Source: Staphylococcus sp. NRL 16/872
GTDB lineage: Bacteria; Bacillota; Bacilli; Staphylococcales; Staphylococcaceae
DNA: 64,000 nucleotides
Direction of reading: 5' to 3'
NCBI RefSeq assembly: GCF_022815905.2
Contig: NZ_CP119327.1
Coordinates: 2,294,001-2,358,000 of the forward strand
Part shown: piece after piece, positions 1 through 10,495 of the stretch
How positions within the stretch are numbered: position 1 is the first letter of the stretch
How the letters are laid out: every line of letters starts with the position of its first letter
Position numbers and translations under genes: made by a program
The notes under the pieces: model-generated
The model's database searches: none
The model's input: the letters and a program-made list of their open reading frames with translations, nothing else
Told to the model about the DNA's origin: nothing

Positions 1-346
1 TTCATCTAACCACAGGGCACACTATTGTCGCCTCAGAAACATCTTCTTCCATTAGAAAAAAGCTATCCCAAACTATCTATAAAGACGCGTTTTCGAATAA
101 CTTTCCTCACCCACTCTATACTTAGATAAAACGTCACATTTCTACACTATTGTAGCACTAAATCAACACTTTGATAAGTCTCACGTCATCTCGATATAGA
201 GCAATTTTTATTTTTTGAAAAGAGTGCCCTCAACAGCTAGCATTTCTCATGAAACCCATGCATCTTTAGTGCTTTCACATACTCACACATCTCGCATGCG
301 TTTCATGTCAATTCTACATTCTTAATAGCTAACTAGCTTAACTACA
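1..346. other. Non-coding end of window: leader of a leftward gene
   Basis: I find no convincing coding sequence here. Minus-strand promoter elements at 149-177 point out of the window to the left, so most of this stretch should be the 5' leader of the next gene (gltX follows this PIN/TRAM gene in S. aureus, from memory). An inverted repeat of 14-nt arms at 248-261 and 294-307 (13 of 14 paired) lies between the end of the PIN/TRAM gene and that promoter. I looked for a T-box specifier/antiterminator motif and did not see one. Confidence 0.5.
149..177 (-). promoter_or_regulatory. Putative sigma-A promoter for the gene left of the window
   Basis: On the minus strand TTATCA (172-177) and TACAAT (149-154) are separated by 17 bp. 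It fires leftward out of the window, after the end of the PIN/TRAM gene. The match to the consensus is moderate. Confidence 0.45.
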
Positions 347-1414
347 CTAATTAACGTCACCTAATTTTTTAGCAAAAATAATACGACCAGATGATGTTTG
401 CAATAGACTGATGACTTCCAACTCCACCTGTTTACCAACGAGTTGTTTAGCATTATCAACAACAACCATGGTACCGTCATCAAGATATCCTACACCCTGA
501 CCTGGTTCTTTACCCATTTTAGTTAATAAAATGTTAATGTGATCCCCTTGATGTACATTTGGTTTAATCGCTTCAGATAAATCATTCACGTTTAATGCTT
601 TAATTCCTTGCACATGACATACTTTATTTAAATTAAAATCTGTGGTAATTACATGCGCATGATAAGATTGTGCCAATTTCACTAATAATTCATCAATATC
701 ACTATGTGACTTTTGAGGATGGATCACACGTGTTGGATAATCTAAATCATAAAGTTCATTTAAAATATCTAAACCACGTTGGCCTTTTTCACGCTTTACG
801 CTATCATTAGCATCGGCTACTACTTGAAGTTCATTAATCACACCCTGAGGGATTAAAATTTCACCATCGATAAACCCACAACGTATAACATCTAGAATAC
901 GTCCATCAATAATCGCACTTGTATCTAGTAATTTAGGTGCCGCACTAACATTATTTTTAGACATTGAACGCGCCATATTCTCCGGCAAAAACATAAGCAT
1001 TTCGTCGCGTTTTTTCAAACCAAATTGGAACCCTAAATAACATAGTAGTAGCGTGATAATGAGGGGTATTAAATGATTTAAAATAGAATTGCCAATCATT
1101 TCAAGAATAAAAGAAGCCATTACAGAGATGAATAAACCAATAATAAGACCAAGTGTGGCAAATAATATTTCGACTGCACTACGTTGTAGAATCCATTGTT
1201 CTACCTTCTTTAATGTTTTAGTTACTTTATTGATAAACAACCCAAATATTAAGAAAAACAATACGATGCCTATCAAACCATCAATATAGTAATTGGTTAA
1301 AATAGGATAATCTTTTATATTTAAATCCTTTAGTATCTCGGGTATTAATAAAATACCAAACGCTGTACCAAGAATGATATAGATAATCACGACTATACCC
1401 TTCAATACTCTCAT
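347..1414 (-). CDS. yacL: PIN/TRAM-domain membrane protein (YacL family)
   Basis: Membrane-anchored PIN-domain protein of 355 residues. The first ~130 residues hold about four hydrophobic helices. A PIN domain follows, with the acidic pattern LLDTSAIIDGR near residue 165 and ITTDFNLNKV near 255, and the C-terminal ~60 residues form a TRAM-type RNA-binding fold. Family members are presumed RNases, but I know of no defined substrate in staphylococci. The ATG at 1414 is preferred over an in-frame GTG three codons upstream because AGAGGTG lies at the right distance from the ATG. It is 26 bp downstream of radA and probably co-transcribed with it, as in other Firmicutes. Confidence 0.88.
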   Translation of the reverse strand: MRVLKGIVVIIYIILGTAFGILLIPEILKDLNIKDYPILTNYYIDGLIGIVLFFLIFGLFINKVTKTLKKVEQWILQRSAVEILFATLGLIIGLFISVMASFILEMIGNSILNHLIPLIITLLLCYLGFQFGLKKRDEMLMFLPENMARSMSKNNVSAAPKLLDTSAIIDGRILDVIRCGFIDGEILIPQGVINELQVVADANDSVKREKGQRGLDILNELYDLDYPTRVIHPQKSHSDIDELLVKLAQSYHAHVITTDFNLNKVCHVQGIKALNVNDLSEAIKPNVHQGDHINILLTKMGKEPGQGVGYLDDGTMVVVDNAKQLVGKQVELEVISLLQTSSGRIIFAKKLGDVN

Positions 1415-1440
1415 AACTCTCACCTCTTTAGCTGTCTTAA

Positions 1441-2805
1441 TTATGCTTTAAACGCATATTTTAAAGCCTCATGTACAGTTGACACACCTACTACGCGAAT
1501 ACCTTCTGGGAATGTCCAACCTCCAATATTAGTTTGAGGAATAATCACTCTTTCAAACCCTAATTTCGCCGCTTCTTGCACACGTTGTTCAATGCGTGAC
1601 ACACGTCTGACTTCACCTGTTAAACCAACTTCACCAATGTAGCAATCGAGTCCATCTACAGCTTTATCTTTAAAGCTTGAGGCAGTAGCCACAATCACAC
1701 TTAAGTCTACTGCAGGTTCAGTTAAACGTACCCCACCTGCTACCTTGATATAAGCATCTTGTTGTTGTAATAAATAATTTTCCTTTTTCTCTAATACTGC
1801 CATTAACAAACTTAAGCGGTTGTGATCAATACCCGTCGCCATACGTCTTGGGTTATTAAATGTAGTTGGCGTCACTAAAGCTTGCACTTCAATAAGTAAT
1901 GGCCGCGTTCCTTCCATCGTTGCCACAATAGTAGATCCTGGAACATTAGTAGAACGTTCTTCTAAAAACATTTCAGAAGGATTTTGTACGCCTTTTAATC
2001 CACTTTGTTTCATTTCGAAAATACCCATTTCATTCGTAGAACCAAAACGGTTTTTAACGGCTCGCAGAATGCGATAAGCGTGGTGTTCATCACCTTCAAA
2101 ATACAGTACTGTATCTACCATATGTTCTAATAATCGTGGACCAGCAATTTGTCCTTCTTTAGTCACATGTCCTACTATAAATGTAGCAATATTCATTTGT
2201 TTAGCAATATTCATTAAACTTTGTGTGCTTTCACGCACTTGTGAAACAGAACCAGGTGCTGAACTAATTTCAGGGTGATATATTGTTTGAATAGAATCCA
2301 CAACTAAAATATCTGGTTGTTCTTGTTGTACAGTTTGGTGAATCATTTCTAAATCTGTTTCAGCTAAAACATTTAAATTACTTGAATCTTCTTCTAGTCG
2401 ATCTGCACGTAACTTAGTTTGATTCAATGATTCCTCACCAGTAATGTATAAAACATTTAATTTTTGTGATAGTGATGCACAAATTTGTAGTAATAACGTA
2501 GATTTACCAATACCTGGATCTCCGCCAATTAACACTAACGAGCCACTGACGATGCCTCCACCTAAAACGCGATTAAATTCTTTAGATTCTGTTTGTACTC
2601 TTGGTGTTGCTTCGTGCTTAATATTATTTAATTTTTGTACTTTAGCGCTAGATTCTTTCGCTTTAACGCCATGTTTAGGGTTTGCAGCTTTTTCAATGAT
2701 CTCTTCCATTTGATTCCAGGCACCACAATTAGGACACTTACCCATCCATTTAGGTGATTGGTAGCCACAAGCCATACACTCAAAAATCACTTTCTTTTTG
2801 GCCAA
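1441..2805 (-). CDS. radA: DNA repair protein RadA
   Basis: RadA/Sms, a RecA-like, hexameric helicase-type ATPase that promotes branch migration in recombination (454 aa). Visible parts are an N-terminal C4 zinc finger ([18 protein letters not shown], residues 10-27), Walker [11 protein letters not shown] near 94-103, the RadA-specific KNRFGSTNE motif near 250, and a C-terminal Lon-protease-like domain. Translation starts at a TTG with a strong GGAGGTG six bases upstream. A sigma-A-like promoter and the clpC terminator separate it from the ctsR operon, so it can be expressed independently of heat-shock control. Confidence 0.95.
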   Translation of the reverse strand: MAKKKVIFECMACGYQSPKWMGKCPNCGAWNQMEEIIEKAANPKHGVKAKESSAKVQKLNNIKHEATPRVQTESKEFNRVLGGGIVSGSLVLIGGDPGIGKSTLLLQICASLSQKLNVLYITGEESLNQTKLRADRLEEDSSNLNVLAETDLEMIHQTVQQEQPDILVVDSIQTIYHPEISSAPGSVSQVRESTQSLMNIAKQMNIATFIVGHVTKEGQIAGPRLLEHMVDTVLYFEGDEHHAYRILRAVKNRFGSTNEMGIFEMKQSGLKGVQNPSEMFLEERSTNVPGSTIVATMEGTRPLLIEVQALVTPTTFNNPRRMATGIDHNRLSLLMAVLEKKENYLLQQQDAYIKVAGGVRLTEPAVDLSVIVATASSFKDKAVDGLDCYIGEVGLTGEVRRVSRIEQRVQEAAKLGFERVIIPQTNIGGWTFPEGIRVVGVSTVHEALKYAFKA

Positions 2806-2838
2806 AATTGCACCTCCGATTTTTCTATGAACAAATCT

Positions 2839-2867
2839 ATTTTATATGTATCGATTAATAATGACAA
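2839..2867 (-). promoter_or_regulatory. Putative radA promoter
   Basis: TTGTCA (2862-2867) and TAAAAT (2839-2844) on the minus strand, spacing 17 bp, lie just after the clpC terminator and 34 bp before the radA start codon. This gives radA-yacL a transcription start that does not depend on CtsR. Confidence 0.6.
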
Positions 2868-2894
2868 ATGTAAAGATAAAAAAAGAAAAGGAGT

Positions 2895-2931
2895 AAAAAA
2901 TTAAAGGTCAAGACGTATCGCCTTGACCTTA
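2895..2931 (-). terminator. Rho-independent terminator after clpC
   Basis: The inverted repeat AAGGTCAAG ... CTTGACCTT with a short loop is followed on the minus strand by a T-rich tail (A-run at 2895-2900). It ends the ctsR-mcsA-mcsB-clpC transcript. Confidence 0.8.
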
Positions 2932-2941
2932 TCATAACTGT

Positions 2942-5416
2942 TTATGCTTCAACGTCAGAAGTCGGTTCTTCTTCAGTTGCCTCATCATTACTTTTTTCGC
3001 GAATATCATATTTAAATTCGTTACCATCATGGTCGATCATGACTTCTTTACCTTCGATTTGGTTACCTTCTAAGATTAATTCGCTTAAGTTATCTTCGAT
3101 TGTTTTTTGAATCGCTCTAATTAATGGACGTGCACCATATTCAGGGTCATATCCTTCATCAGCAATTTTCTCTTTAGCTTTATCCGTTACAACGATGTCG
3201 ATATCTTGTTCTGAAAGACGTTTAGTTAATTTATTAACCATCATTGTTACGATTTCTTTCAATTCATCTTTAGTAAGTTTGTGGAAGACGATAATATCGT
3301 CGACACGGTTTAAGAATTCTGGACGGAACGCATTTTTCAATTCTTTCATCATAGTTTTACGAATTGTTTCGTAATCATGGCCCTCAGAACCGCCACCGAA
3401 ACCAGCGAAACGTTGGTCTTGTAATTCTTGTGCACCTACGTTTGATGTCATGATAATCACTGTATTACGGAAGTCAACTTGACGTCCTTTAGTATCCGTT
3501 AAATGACCATCATCAAGTACTTGTAACAAGATGTTAAACACATCTGGATGTGCTTTTTCAATTTCATCGAATAAAATAACTGAATAAGGTTTGCGTCTAA
3601 CTTTTTCAGTTAATTGACCACCATCATCGTGACCTACGTAACCTGGAGGTGCTCCGACTAAACGGCTCACTGCATGTTTCTCCATGAATTCACTCATATC
3701 AACGCGAATCATAGCATCATCTTCACCGAACATTGACTCAGCTAATGCACGAGCTAATTCTGTTTTACCTACACCAGTAGGTCCTAAGAAGATAAAGCTA
3801 CCAATCGGACGTTTAGGATCTTTCAATCCAGCACGAGCACGACGTACGGCTTTACTAATTGAAGTCACAGCGTCTTTTTGTCCAATGACACGTTGATGCA
3901 ATGTGTCTTCAAGGTTTAATAAACGATCAGATTCTGTTTCGTTAATTTTAGTTAATGGAATACCAGTCCAGCCAGCGATGACTTCAGCGATATCTTCTTG
4001 AGATAATGAAGTAGATTGTCCACCTTGAGATGTTTTCCATTCATTTTTAGCATCTTCGTATTGCTTCTCTAATTTTGTTTGTTTATCACGTAAGTTGGCT
4101 GCGTTTTCAAATTCTTGTGCATGAACAGCAGCATCTTTTTCGTTTTTCACTTTTTCAATTTCTTGTTCAATTTCTTTTAAGTTATTAGGTGTTGTATGAT
4201 TTTTTAATCTTACTTTTGAACTTGCTTCGTCAATTAAGTCTATGGCTTTGTCCGGTAAAAAACGATCAGAGATATAACGGTCACTTAATTTTGCAGCCGC
4301 TTCAAGTGCTTCATCTGAAATATTGATGCGATGATGTGCTTCATAGCGATCACGTAAACCTTTAAGAATAGCAATTGTATCTTCTACTGTAGGTTCATCC
4401 ACTTGAATAGGTTGGAAACGACGCTCTAAGGCTGCATCTTTCTCAATGTTTTTACGGTATTCATCTAATGTAGTAGCACCGATGCATTGTAATTCACCAC
4501 GTGCTAAGGCTGGTTTTAAAATATTTGAAGCATCGATAGCACCTTCAGCGCCACCAGCACCTACTAATGTGTGTAATTCATCGATGAATAAAATGACGTT
4601 ACCTGCTTGATGAATTTCTTCCATTACTTTTTTCAAGCGCTCTTCAAATTCACCACGATATTTTGTACCTGCTACAACGGTTCCCATGTCTAATGACATC
4701 ACGCGTTTATCTTTTAATGTTTCAGGCACTTCGTTATTAACGATAGCTTGCGCTAAACCTTCCGCAATAGCTGTTTTACCTACGCCAGGTTCACCAATTA
4801 AAACAGGATTATTTTTAGTACGACGACTTAATACTTCAATCACACGTGTGATTTCTTTATCTCTACCAATGACTGGATCTAACGTACCATCTTTAGCAAT
4901 TACTGTTAAATCACGTGCTAAGCTATCTAAAGTCGGTGTGTTATTAGATTTATTTACTGTCGCATTTTTATTGCTCATTTCTGGGCTACCTAATGCTTTC
5001 ACTACTTGTGCGCGTGCTTTTGTAATATTTAAATCTAAATTGGCAAAGACGCGAGCTGCTACGCCTTCATTTTCACGGATTAAACCTAATAAAATATGCT
5101 CTGTACCTACGAAGTTATGGTGTAACTTTCTAGCTTCATCCATAGAGAGCTCAATGACTTTCTTCGCTCTTGGTGTGTAATGAAGCGTACCTGTTTGTTC
5201 TTGGCCGTGACCAATCAATTTTTCAACTTCTTCAATCACTCTATCTTCAGTAATATTGAAGCTTTCTAACACTTTAGCTGCGATACCTTCAGGTTCTTTC
5301 ATTAAACCAAGTAATAAATGTTCTGTACCTATATTTGAGTGGTTCAAACGGATTGCTTCTTCTTGCGCATGTGCTAATACACGTTGTGCGCGTTCAGTTA
5401 ATCTACCAAATAGCAT
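2942..5416 (-). CDS. clpC: ATP-dependent Clp protease ATP-binding subunit ClpC
   Basis: HSP100/Clp AAA+ unfoldase of 824 residues that feeds substrates, including McsB-phosphorylated proteins, to ClpP. Two N-terminal Clp repeats span about 1-145. The first AAA+ module has Walker A GEPGVGKT at 208-215. A coiled-coil M-domain with a UVR-like stretch lies around 410-480, and the second AAA+ module has Walker A GPTGVGKT near 547. The C-terminal tail is acidic. The start is an ATG with AGGAGGT upstream. It is the last gene of the ctsR operon, 15 bp after mcsB, and is followed by a clear terminator. Confidence 0.97.
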   Translation of the reverse strand: MLFGRLTERAQRVLAHAQEEAIRLNHSNIGTEHLLLGLMKEPEGIAAKVLESFNITEDRVIEEVEKLIGHGQEQTGTLHYTPRAKKVIELSMDEARKLHHNFVGTEHILLGLIRENEGVAARVFANLDLNITKARAQVVKALGSPEMSNKNATVNKSNNTPTLDSLARDLTVIAKDGTLDPVIGRDKEITRVIEVLSRRTKNNPVLIGEPGVGKTAIAEGLAQAIVNNEVPETLKDKRVMSLDMGTVVAGTKYRGEFEERLKKVMEEIHQAGNVILFIDELHTLVGAGGAEGAIDASNILKPALARGELQCIGATTLDEYRKNIEKDAALERRFQPIQVDEPTVEDTIAILKGLRDRYEAHHRINISDEALEAAAKLSDRYISDRFLPDKAIDLIDEASSKVRLKNHTTPNNLKEIEQEIEKVKNEKDAAVHAQEFENAANLRDKQTKLEKQYEDAKNEWKTSQGGQSTSLSQEDIAEVIAGWTGIPLTKINETESDRLLNLEDTLHQRVIGQKDAVTSISKAVRRARAGLKDPKRPIGSFIFLGPTGVGKTELARALAESMFGEDDAMIRVDMSEFMEKHAVSRLVGAPPGYVGHDDGGQLTEKVRRKPYSVILFDEIEKAHPDVFNILLQVLDDGHLTDTKGRQVDFRNTVIIMTSNVGAQELQDQRFAGFGGGSEGHDYETIRKTMMKELKNAFRPEFLNRVDDIIVFHKLTKDELKEIVTMMVNKLTKRLSEQDIDIVVTDKAKEKIADEGYDPEYGARPLIRAIQKTIEDNLSELILEGNQIEGKEVMIDHDGNEFKYDIREKSNDEATEEEPTSDVEA

Positions 5417-5431
5417 ATCGTTCTATACCTC

Positions 5432-6439
5432 CTATTTTGTATGTTCTCTTAAAATATCTGCTCGTCGTTCATTGACAGATACTGTTTCATCTTCGTCATT
5501 ATATAAAAATGCGGATTGGATGCTAACCATCAGTTCATTAAACTTAAAATTATTTAACGATAGATAGCCTAAATCCACGCCTAATTTCACTTCACTTAAT
5601 CGATAAGACGCTTCTTCCATTGATATCATTCGACTATTTTGTAATATACCTAATGAACGATAGATACGATCTAATGTTTCAAGTTCATTATACTGAGTTA
5701 AACGTTCACGAATTTGTTTCTCTTCATTAATAATCTGTTGAACAACTTCTGTTAAATTATCAATAATTTCTTCTTCTGTTTTACCAAGTGTTAGCTGATT
5801 TGAAACTTGATAAATATGTCCGTAAACTTGTGAACCTTCTCCATATATACCTCGAATCGTAAATCCAAAACGATTAATTGTTTGAGCAATACGATTCATT
5901 CTTTTCATAATAGATAAGCCAGGTAAATGAAGCATGACACTTGCTCTCATACCTGTACCTATATTAGTAGGACAAGTCGTTAAATAGCCTAAATGCTCAT
6001 CGTAGCTTATATCAACCTTTTCATCGAGTTGGTCATCAATTTCAGATGCTTCTGCATATAGCTCATGTAATGACAAATCACTTCCCATTGCTTGAATGCG
6101 AATATGATCTTCTTCATTAAGCATGATACTCATCGATTCATTCTCATTTAATAACACTGCTGAGGCAGGTTGTTTAATTAATTCAGGACTAACAAGATGT
6201 TTCGCCACAAGTTTCATTTTATTTTGTTGATCCATCGTATCTAATCTCATCAAAGTTAACTCAGGCAATGCATCTTGAACTTCATTAATCACTCTAAAAC
6301 CTGATTGCTCAGATGGAAACATCAATGGATGGACATGATTTTCTAAATTACGCGCTAAACGAATACGTGATGACATAACAATAGGCGCTTCAGAAGTTTC
6401 TTTCATCCATTCACTAATGTGAGCGTTAATATCACTCAT
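5432..6439 (-). CDS. mcsB: Protein arginine kinase McsB
   Basis: Phosphagen-kinase-like enzyme that phosphorylates arginine residues, marking proteins for ClpCP, and inactivates CtsR (335 aa). The ATP-guanido core is visible: SSRIRLARN near residue 24 and the catalytic-cysteine motif [13 protein letters not shown] in the middle. The ATG at 6439 has AGGTGGG upstream and lies inside the mcsA stop region (ATGAGTGA overlap), so the two are translationally coupled. A longer reading frame begins seven codons upstream, but its ATG lacks a well-placed ribosome binding site. Confidence 0.95.
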   Translation of the reverse strand: MSDINAHISEWMKETSEAPIVMSSRIRLARNLENHVHPLMFPSEQSGFRVINEVQDALPELTLMRLDTMDQQNKMKLVAKHLVSPELIKQPASAVLLNENESMSIMLNEEDHIRIQAMGSDLSLHELYAEASEIDDQLDEKVDISYDEHLGYLTTCPTNIGTGMRASVMLHLPGLSIMKRMNRIAQTINRFGFTIRGIYGEGSQVYGHIYQVSNQLTLGKTEEEIIDNLTEVVQQIINEEKQIRERLTQYNELETLDRIYRSLGILQNSRMISMEEASYRLSEVKLGVDLGYLSLNNFKFNELMVSIQSAFLYNDEDETVSVNERRADILREHTK

Positions 6440-6995
6440 GAGGTCCCACCTCGCTCTCATCTCTTAAAGCTTTAATTTCATCTCGTACTACAGCAGCTTC
6501 TTCGAAATTTTGGTCTTCTATTAATATATTTAAGTATTTTGTTTTTTCTTCAATTTGTTTTTTTATAGCTAGTTTTTTATGAGAAGATCGAGGTGTTTTG
6601 CCTACATGTTCAAATTGTCCACCTTGTACTCGTCTCACAATATCTATAATGTCATCTTTGAATGTCGCATAACAATTTGCACATCCAAATTTCCCTACAT
6701 GCGCTATATCTTTTAACGTCATATTACATGTTGGACATCGTTTTTCTTCTTGAAAAGCCACTTCATGAAAATTAATCCCGTGTTTGGTAGCAAGATGTTG
6801 TAAAATTTGTTTCACCACAAATGCTTCTTCTATATCATCTTGGAACTGGGAATGCGATGACGTAGGTTCATTTTGTTGCCAAGGATTATCTCCTTGAGCA
6901 CAAATCGAACATACCCACTTTTCAGAAGTGCCTTCTTTACTTTTAACTGTGAGTTTAACCTCTGCTTCATTTAAATGACAATTTTCGCAAAGCAC
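6432..6995 (-). CDS. mcsA: McsA, zinc-finger activator of McsB
   Basis: McsA (187 aa) binds and activates the arginine kinase McsB. The sequence shows paired CxxC motifs (CENC and CSIC in the first 35 residues; CPTC and CANC near 100-125) and a C-terminal UVR coiled-coil motif ([19 protein letters not shown]) of the kind found in UvrB and ClpC. It starts at GTG, with GAGGTG six bases upstream. It is the second gene of the ctsR operon, 23 bp after ctsR, and overlaps mcsB. Confidence 0.93.
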   Translation of the reverse strand: MLCENCHLNEAEVKLTVKSKEGTSEKWVCSICAQGDNPWQQNEPTSSHSQFQDDIEEAFVVKQILQHLATKHGINFHEVAFQEEKRCPTCNMTLKDIAHVGKFGCANCYATFKDDIIDIVRRVQGGQFEHVGKTPRSSHKKLAIKKQIEEKTKYLNILIEDQNFEEAAVVRDEIKALRDESEVGPHE

Positions 6996-7018
6996 ACATA
7001 GACACCTCGCTTTTTCTA

Positions 7019-7480
7019 TTAATAGTAATTAATAATTGGTAATAAACGTTTTAAAATATTTGCTCTAATAATATCTCTCGCAACAACATCCATTTTTAAA
7101 GTTTCACGATCAACAACAGCTTGTATCATTCGAGCTTCTCTTTCGGTAATCAGATTTTTATCTAACAGACCATCTAAAATGTAATACGCTTGTTGTTGTG
7201 AAATAGATGGACCGATAAGTTGCATTAGGTGATTAATATACCCTGTCGCATCTTTATTTTCAATTTTTGTGATTCGGATATAACCTCCGCCACCACGTTT
7301 ACTTTCTATTTCATAGCCATGTTCATTTGTAAATCTTGTTTTAATGACATAATTTAATTGAGAAGGTACACAGTCGAAACGTTGAGCAATATTTGCTCTT
7401 TGGATTTCTACCACATCTTCATTAGTTTCTTCAAATAATTTTTTAATGTATTGTTCTATGATGTCAGACATGTTGTGCAT
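7019..7480 (-). CDS. ctsR: Transcriptional repressor CtsR
   Basis: Class III heat-shock repressor (153 aa, matching the remembered S. aureus length). It has an N-terminal winged helix with the characteristic glycine-rich wing [11 protein letters not shown] near residues 61-71, and a C-terminal dimerisation/McsB-interaction domain. CtsR represses clp genes at GGTCAAA direct repeats and is released on heat stress. Two such repeats lie directly upstream, one overlapping the -35, so it autoregulates. The first ATG is chosen because AGAGGTGG sits six bases before it. Confidence 0.96.
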   Translation of the reverse strand: MHNMSDIIEQYIKKLFEETNEDVVEIQRANIAQRFDCVPSQLNYVIKTRFTNEHGYEIESKRGGGGYIRITKIENKDATGYINHLMQLIGPSISQQQAYYILDGLLDKNLITEREARMIQAVVDRETLKMDVVARDIIRANILKRLLPIINYY

Positions 7481-7494
7481 GATTTACCACCTCT

Positions 7495-7544
7495 TTTGAC
7501 CTTCTTTGACTATATTATATGAGCATCTTTGACCTTTTTCAACC
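7495..7544 (-). promoter_or_regulatory. ctsR promoter with two CtsR operators
   Basis: On the minus strand TTGAAA (7537-7542) and TATAAT (7514-7519) are 17 bp apart. One CtsR operator, AGTCAAAGAAGGTCAAA (7495-7511), lies just downstream of the -10. A second, weaker one, GGTTGAAAAAGGTCAAA (7528-7544), covers the -35. Both fit the heptad direct repeat with a 3-nt spacer known for CtsR. Confidence 0.88.
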
Positions 7545-7636
7545 AATTTGTTTTTATAATTTGAAAAATTATGATGTTACTTAAACTAATTTATTGTATT
7601 ATATAAGGTAAAGTAAAAATTTAAAGGAGTAGAATC

Positions 7637-8851
7637 ATGCATATTCTTATTGGGATTATAGGGATAATTTTCTTTTTAGCACTTGCATTTTTATTTAGCT
7701 CTGACAGAAAAAATATCCGCTGGAAATATGTGGGGATATTGTTAGTCATCCAACTTGTTTTCGCGTTTATTTTATTAAAAACAACAGCAGGCATCACGGT
7801 AATCGGTGGTATCTCAGAAGGGTTTAATTACTTATTACAAAAAGCAGCAGAAGGGGTCAATTTCGTATTTGGTGGATTTAAATTTGTAGATCCTAAGAAC
7901 CCACCATTCTTCTTCAGTGTTTTATTACCAATCGTCTTCATTTCAGCATTAATTGGTATCTTACAATACACTAGAATTTTACCTTGGATCATTAACGTGT
8001 TAGGTTTCTTAATTTCTAAAATTAATGGTATGGGACGTTTAGAATCTTACAATGCAGTAGCCGCTGCCATTTTAGGACAATCTGAAGTTTTCATTTCATT
8101 AAAACAACAGTTACCTTACATTCCTAAACAACGTTTATACACATTAACAGCTTCAGCAATGTCTACCGTATCAGCATCAATCATCGGTGCATACTTTACA
8201 TTGATTGAACCTAAATATGTTGTAACCGCCGTTGTCTTAAACTTATTTGGTGGTTTCATTATCGCTTCAATCATTAATCCATATAAAGTTAATGAAGAAG
8301 ACGACAAATTATTAGTAGATGAAAGTGAAACGAAGAAACAATCCTTCTTCGAAATGTTAGGGGAATACATTTTAGATGGATTTAAAGTTGCTGTTATCGT
8401 TGGCGCTATGTTAATCGGTTATATCGCTATCATCGCATTATTAAACGGATTAGTAAGTGGTGCCTTTAGTTTAATATCTGGTGGCGCAATTAAATGGGAT
8501 TTCCAAACATTAATTGGATTTATCTTTGCTCCATTAGCTTTCTTAGCTGGCGTACCTTGGGAAGACGCTGTCAAATCAGGTTCAATAATGGCAACTAAAT
8601 TATTATCTAATGAATTCGTTGCAATGCAATCATTAGGTCACTTAAAAGGTGTTTCTGAACATGCGAAAGGTATTACTTCAGTATTCTTAGTATCATTCGC
8701 TAACTTCAGTTCAATCGGTATCATTTCAGGTGCCATTAAATCACTTAACTCTGAGAAAGGTGACGTCGTAGCTCGCTTTGGTCTTAAACTATTATTCGGT
8801 GCGACATTAGTGTCATTTATCTCAGCAGCAATCGCTGGATTCTTCATTTAA
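7637..8851 (+). CDS. nupC: Nucleoside permease NupC (CNT family)
   Basis: Concentrative nucleoside transporter, a cation-coupled importer of nucleosides in the cytoplasmic membrane (404 aa, within the usual 390-420). Hydrophobic helices run through the whole protein. The conserved transport core GQSEVFISLKQQLPYI lies near residue 150 and FANFSSIGIISG near 355. The start has AAAGGAG upstream. It is one of only two plus-strand coding genes in the window, diverges from ctsR and ends in its own terminator. The exact nucleoside specificity cannot be read from sequence. Confidence 0.93.
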   Translation: MHILIGIIGIIFFLALAFLFSSDRKNIRWKYVGILLVIQLVFAFILLKTTAGITVIGGISEGFNYLLQKAAEGVNFVFGGFKFVDPKNPPFFFSVLLPIVFISALIGILQYTRILPWIINVLGFLISKINGMGRLESYNAVAAAILGQSEVFISLKQQLPYIPKQRLYTLTASAMSTVSASIIGAYFTLIEPKYVVTAVVLNLFGGFIIASIINPYKVNEEDDKLLVDESETKKQSFFEMLGEYILDGFKVAVIVGAMLIGYIAIIALLNGLVSGAFSLISGGAIKWDFQTLIGFIFAPLAFLAGVPWEDAVKSGSIMATKLLSNEFVAMQSLGHLKGVSEHAKGITSVFLVSFANFSSIGIISGAIKSLNSEKGDVVARFGLKLLFGATLVSFISAAIAGFFI

Positions 8852-8865
8852 TCTAGCGCATAAAT

Positions 8866-8902
8866 AAACCTAGAACGCTTAAGTTCTAGGTTTTTATTTT
8901 TT
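8866..8902 (+). terminator. nupC terminator
   Basis: AAACCTAGAAC and GTTCTAGGTTT form a stem with a short loop, followed by a T-rich run on the plus strand. Confidence 0.85.
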
Positions 8903-8907
8903 ATATT

Positions 8908-8938
8908 TGAAAAAGGAGACGCCCTTTTTGAGCGCCTT
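8908..8938 (-). terminator. pdxT terminator
   Basis: On the minus strand AGGCGCTC and GGGCGTCT pair (two wobble pairs) around an A-rich loop and are followed by a T-run (A's at 8908-8914). It faces the nupC terminator at this convergent junction. Confidence 0.65.
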
Positions 8939-8951
8939 CTCATAATTTATA

Positions 8952-9506
8952 TTACTTAATCATATGATCAATAAAGTATTGTGTCACTCTATAATCATCA
9001 GTTAATTCAGGGTGGAACGATACCCCTAAATAGTTTCCTTGTTTAACGGCAACAATCTTGTCACCTACAGAACTTAATACTTCTACACCATCTTCTACGC
9101 TAGAAATATGTGGTGCACGAATAAATACACCATCTATATCTTCAGCAATGCCTTTAATATCAAGTTCAGCTTCAAAACTATCAACCTGTCTACCAAATGA
9201 ATTACGTTCAACAGTAATATCTAATTTTTTTAAATATCCTGCTTCACCTTCAACATCTTTCGCAAGTACAATTAATCCTGCACATGTACCAAACATTGGT
9301 AAATCAGATTGTTGTAACTTTTCCTTAAAGCCATAGAGGTCCATAAGTCTTCTTAAAGTGGTAGATTCACCCCCAGGAAGAATTAAACCATCTATTTCAT
9401 CTAATTGTTCAACCTTTTTCACTGCGATGCCTTCATGACCACTTAATTCGATATGACGAATATGTTCACGCACGGCACCTTGTAAAGCTAATACACCTAT
9501 TTTCAT
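8952..9506 (-). CDS. pdxT: Pyridoxal 5'-phosphate synthase glutaminase subunit PdxT
   Basis: Class I glutamine amidotransferase (184 aa) that supplies ammonia to PdxS for de novo PLP synthesis. The oxyanion-hole motif LPGGEST lies near 42-48, the nucleophile motif FGTCAGLI near 72-79, and the His/Glu dyad SFHPELTDD near 165-173. The pdxS stop and the pdxT ATG are only three bases apart, so the two subunits are probably made together. Confidence 0.95.
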   Translation of the reverse strand: MKIGVLALQGAVREHIRHIELSGHEGIAVKKVEQLDEIDGLILPGGESTTLRRLMDLYGFKEKLQQSDLPMFGTCAGLIVLAKDVEGEAGYLKKLDITVERNSFGRQVDSFEAELDIKGIAEDIDGVFIRAPHISSVEDGVEVLSSVGDKIVAVKQGNYLGVSFHPELTDDYRVTQYFIDHMIK

Positions 9507-9509
9507 ATC

Positions 9510-10397
9510 TTACCAACCACGCTCTTGCATACGTTCTTCTAATGAAATTTTGTTCATATCTAAACCTTTCATAGCAGTACCTAATTCAGCTGCTAATTTA
9601 CCGATTAATTCATAATCTTGGTAATGAGTTGTAGCTTGAACAATTGCTTTAGCAAATTTCTCAGGATCGTCTGACTTGAAAATACCTGAACCAACGAATA
9701 CACCATCAGCGCCTAATTCCATCATTAAAGCAGCATCTTGAGGTGTTGCTACACCACCAGCCGCAAAGTTAACTACTGGTAAGCGACCATTATCTTTAAT
9801 TTGTTTTAATACTTCAAATGGTGCACCTAACTCTTTAGCATAAGTCATGATTTCGTCATCATTCATCACTACTAAACGACTTACTTCAGAGTTCACTTTT
9901 CTCATATGTCTTACTGCTTCAACAATGTTACCAGTTCCAGGTTCACCTTTAGTACGTAACATTGCTGCCCCTTCGCCAATACGACGTGCTGCTTCACCTA
10001 AATCACGGCAACCACAAACGAAAGGTACAGTGAATTGATCTTTTCTTAAATGATATTCTTCATCAGCTGGAGTTAACACTTCTGATTCATCAATATAGTC
10101 TACACCCATAGCTTCTAATACACGTGCTTCAGTAATATGACCAATACGTGCTTTAGCCATAACAGGAATAGATACTGCATTCATAACTTCTTCAACAATT
10201 TTAGGATTAGCGCTACGTGCTACCCCACCAGCTGCTCTGATGTCAGATGGTACACGTTCTAAAGCCATAACTGCTACTGCGCCGGCTTCTTCCGCAATTT
10301 TAGCTTGTTCTGCATTGACAACGTCCATAATAACGCCGCCTTTTTGCATTTCAGCCATTCCTCGTTTAACTCTATCTGATCCTACAATTTTAGACAT
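9510..10397 (-). CDS. pdxS: Pyridoxal 5'-phosphate synthase subunit PdxS
   Basis: PdxS (295 aa) is the (beta/alpha)8 barrel that makes pyridoxal 5'-phosphate from ribose 5-phosphate, glyceraldehyde 3-phosphate and ammonia from PdxT, in a 12+12 complex. Residues around the catalytic lysine (VMAKARIGH, near 79-87), the phosphate-binding GTGNIVEA segment and the second active-site lysine region ([10 protein letters not shown]) are intact. It is divergent from a MocR-type regulator, which suggests PLP-dependent control. Confidence 0.97.
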   Translation of the reverse strand: MSKIVGSDRVKRGMAEMQKGGVIMDVVNAEQAKIAEEAGAVAVMALERVPSDIRAAGGVARSANPKIVEEVMNAVSIPVMAKARIGHITEARVLEAMGVDYIDESEVLTPADEEYHLRKDQFTVPFVCGCRDLGEAARRIGEGAAMLRTKGEPGTGNIVEAVRHMRKVNSEVSRLVVMNDDEIMTYAKELGAPFEVLKQIKDNGRLPVVNFAAGGVATPQDAALMMELGADGVFVGSGIFKSDDPEKFAKAIVQATTHYQDYELIGKLAAELGTAMKGLDMNKISLEERMQERGW

Positions 10398-10436
10398 ATA
10401 ATTTACCCCTTTTCCAATTGATTAAATCCATTTTAA

Positions 10437-10465
10437 GTTATAAACTGATATTTAAAAAGGTACAA
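10437..10465 (-). promoter_or_regulatory. Putative pdxST promoter
   Basis: TTGTAC (10460-10465) and TATAAC (10437-10442) on the minus strand, spacing 17 bp, lie in the 98-bp divergent gap. A plus-strand pair TTTAAA/TAAAAT (10451-10479, 17 bp) overlaps it and could serve the regulator. The overlap would let one bound regulator control both directions. Confidence 0.5.
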
Positions 10466-10495
10466 TTTATTTATAAAATTAGGGGTCAGTTCAAT

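Noticed and set aside
1-140. Possible T-box riboswitch in the leader of the leftward gene
   Set aside because: I could not find the AGGGTGG-type antiterminator core or a specifier loop, and the leader continues beyond the window.
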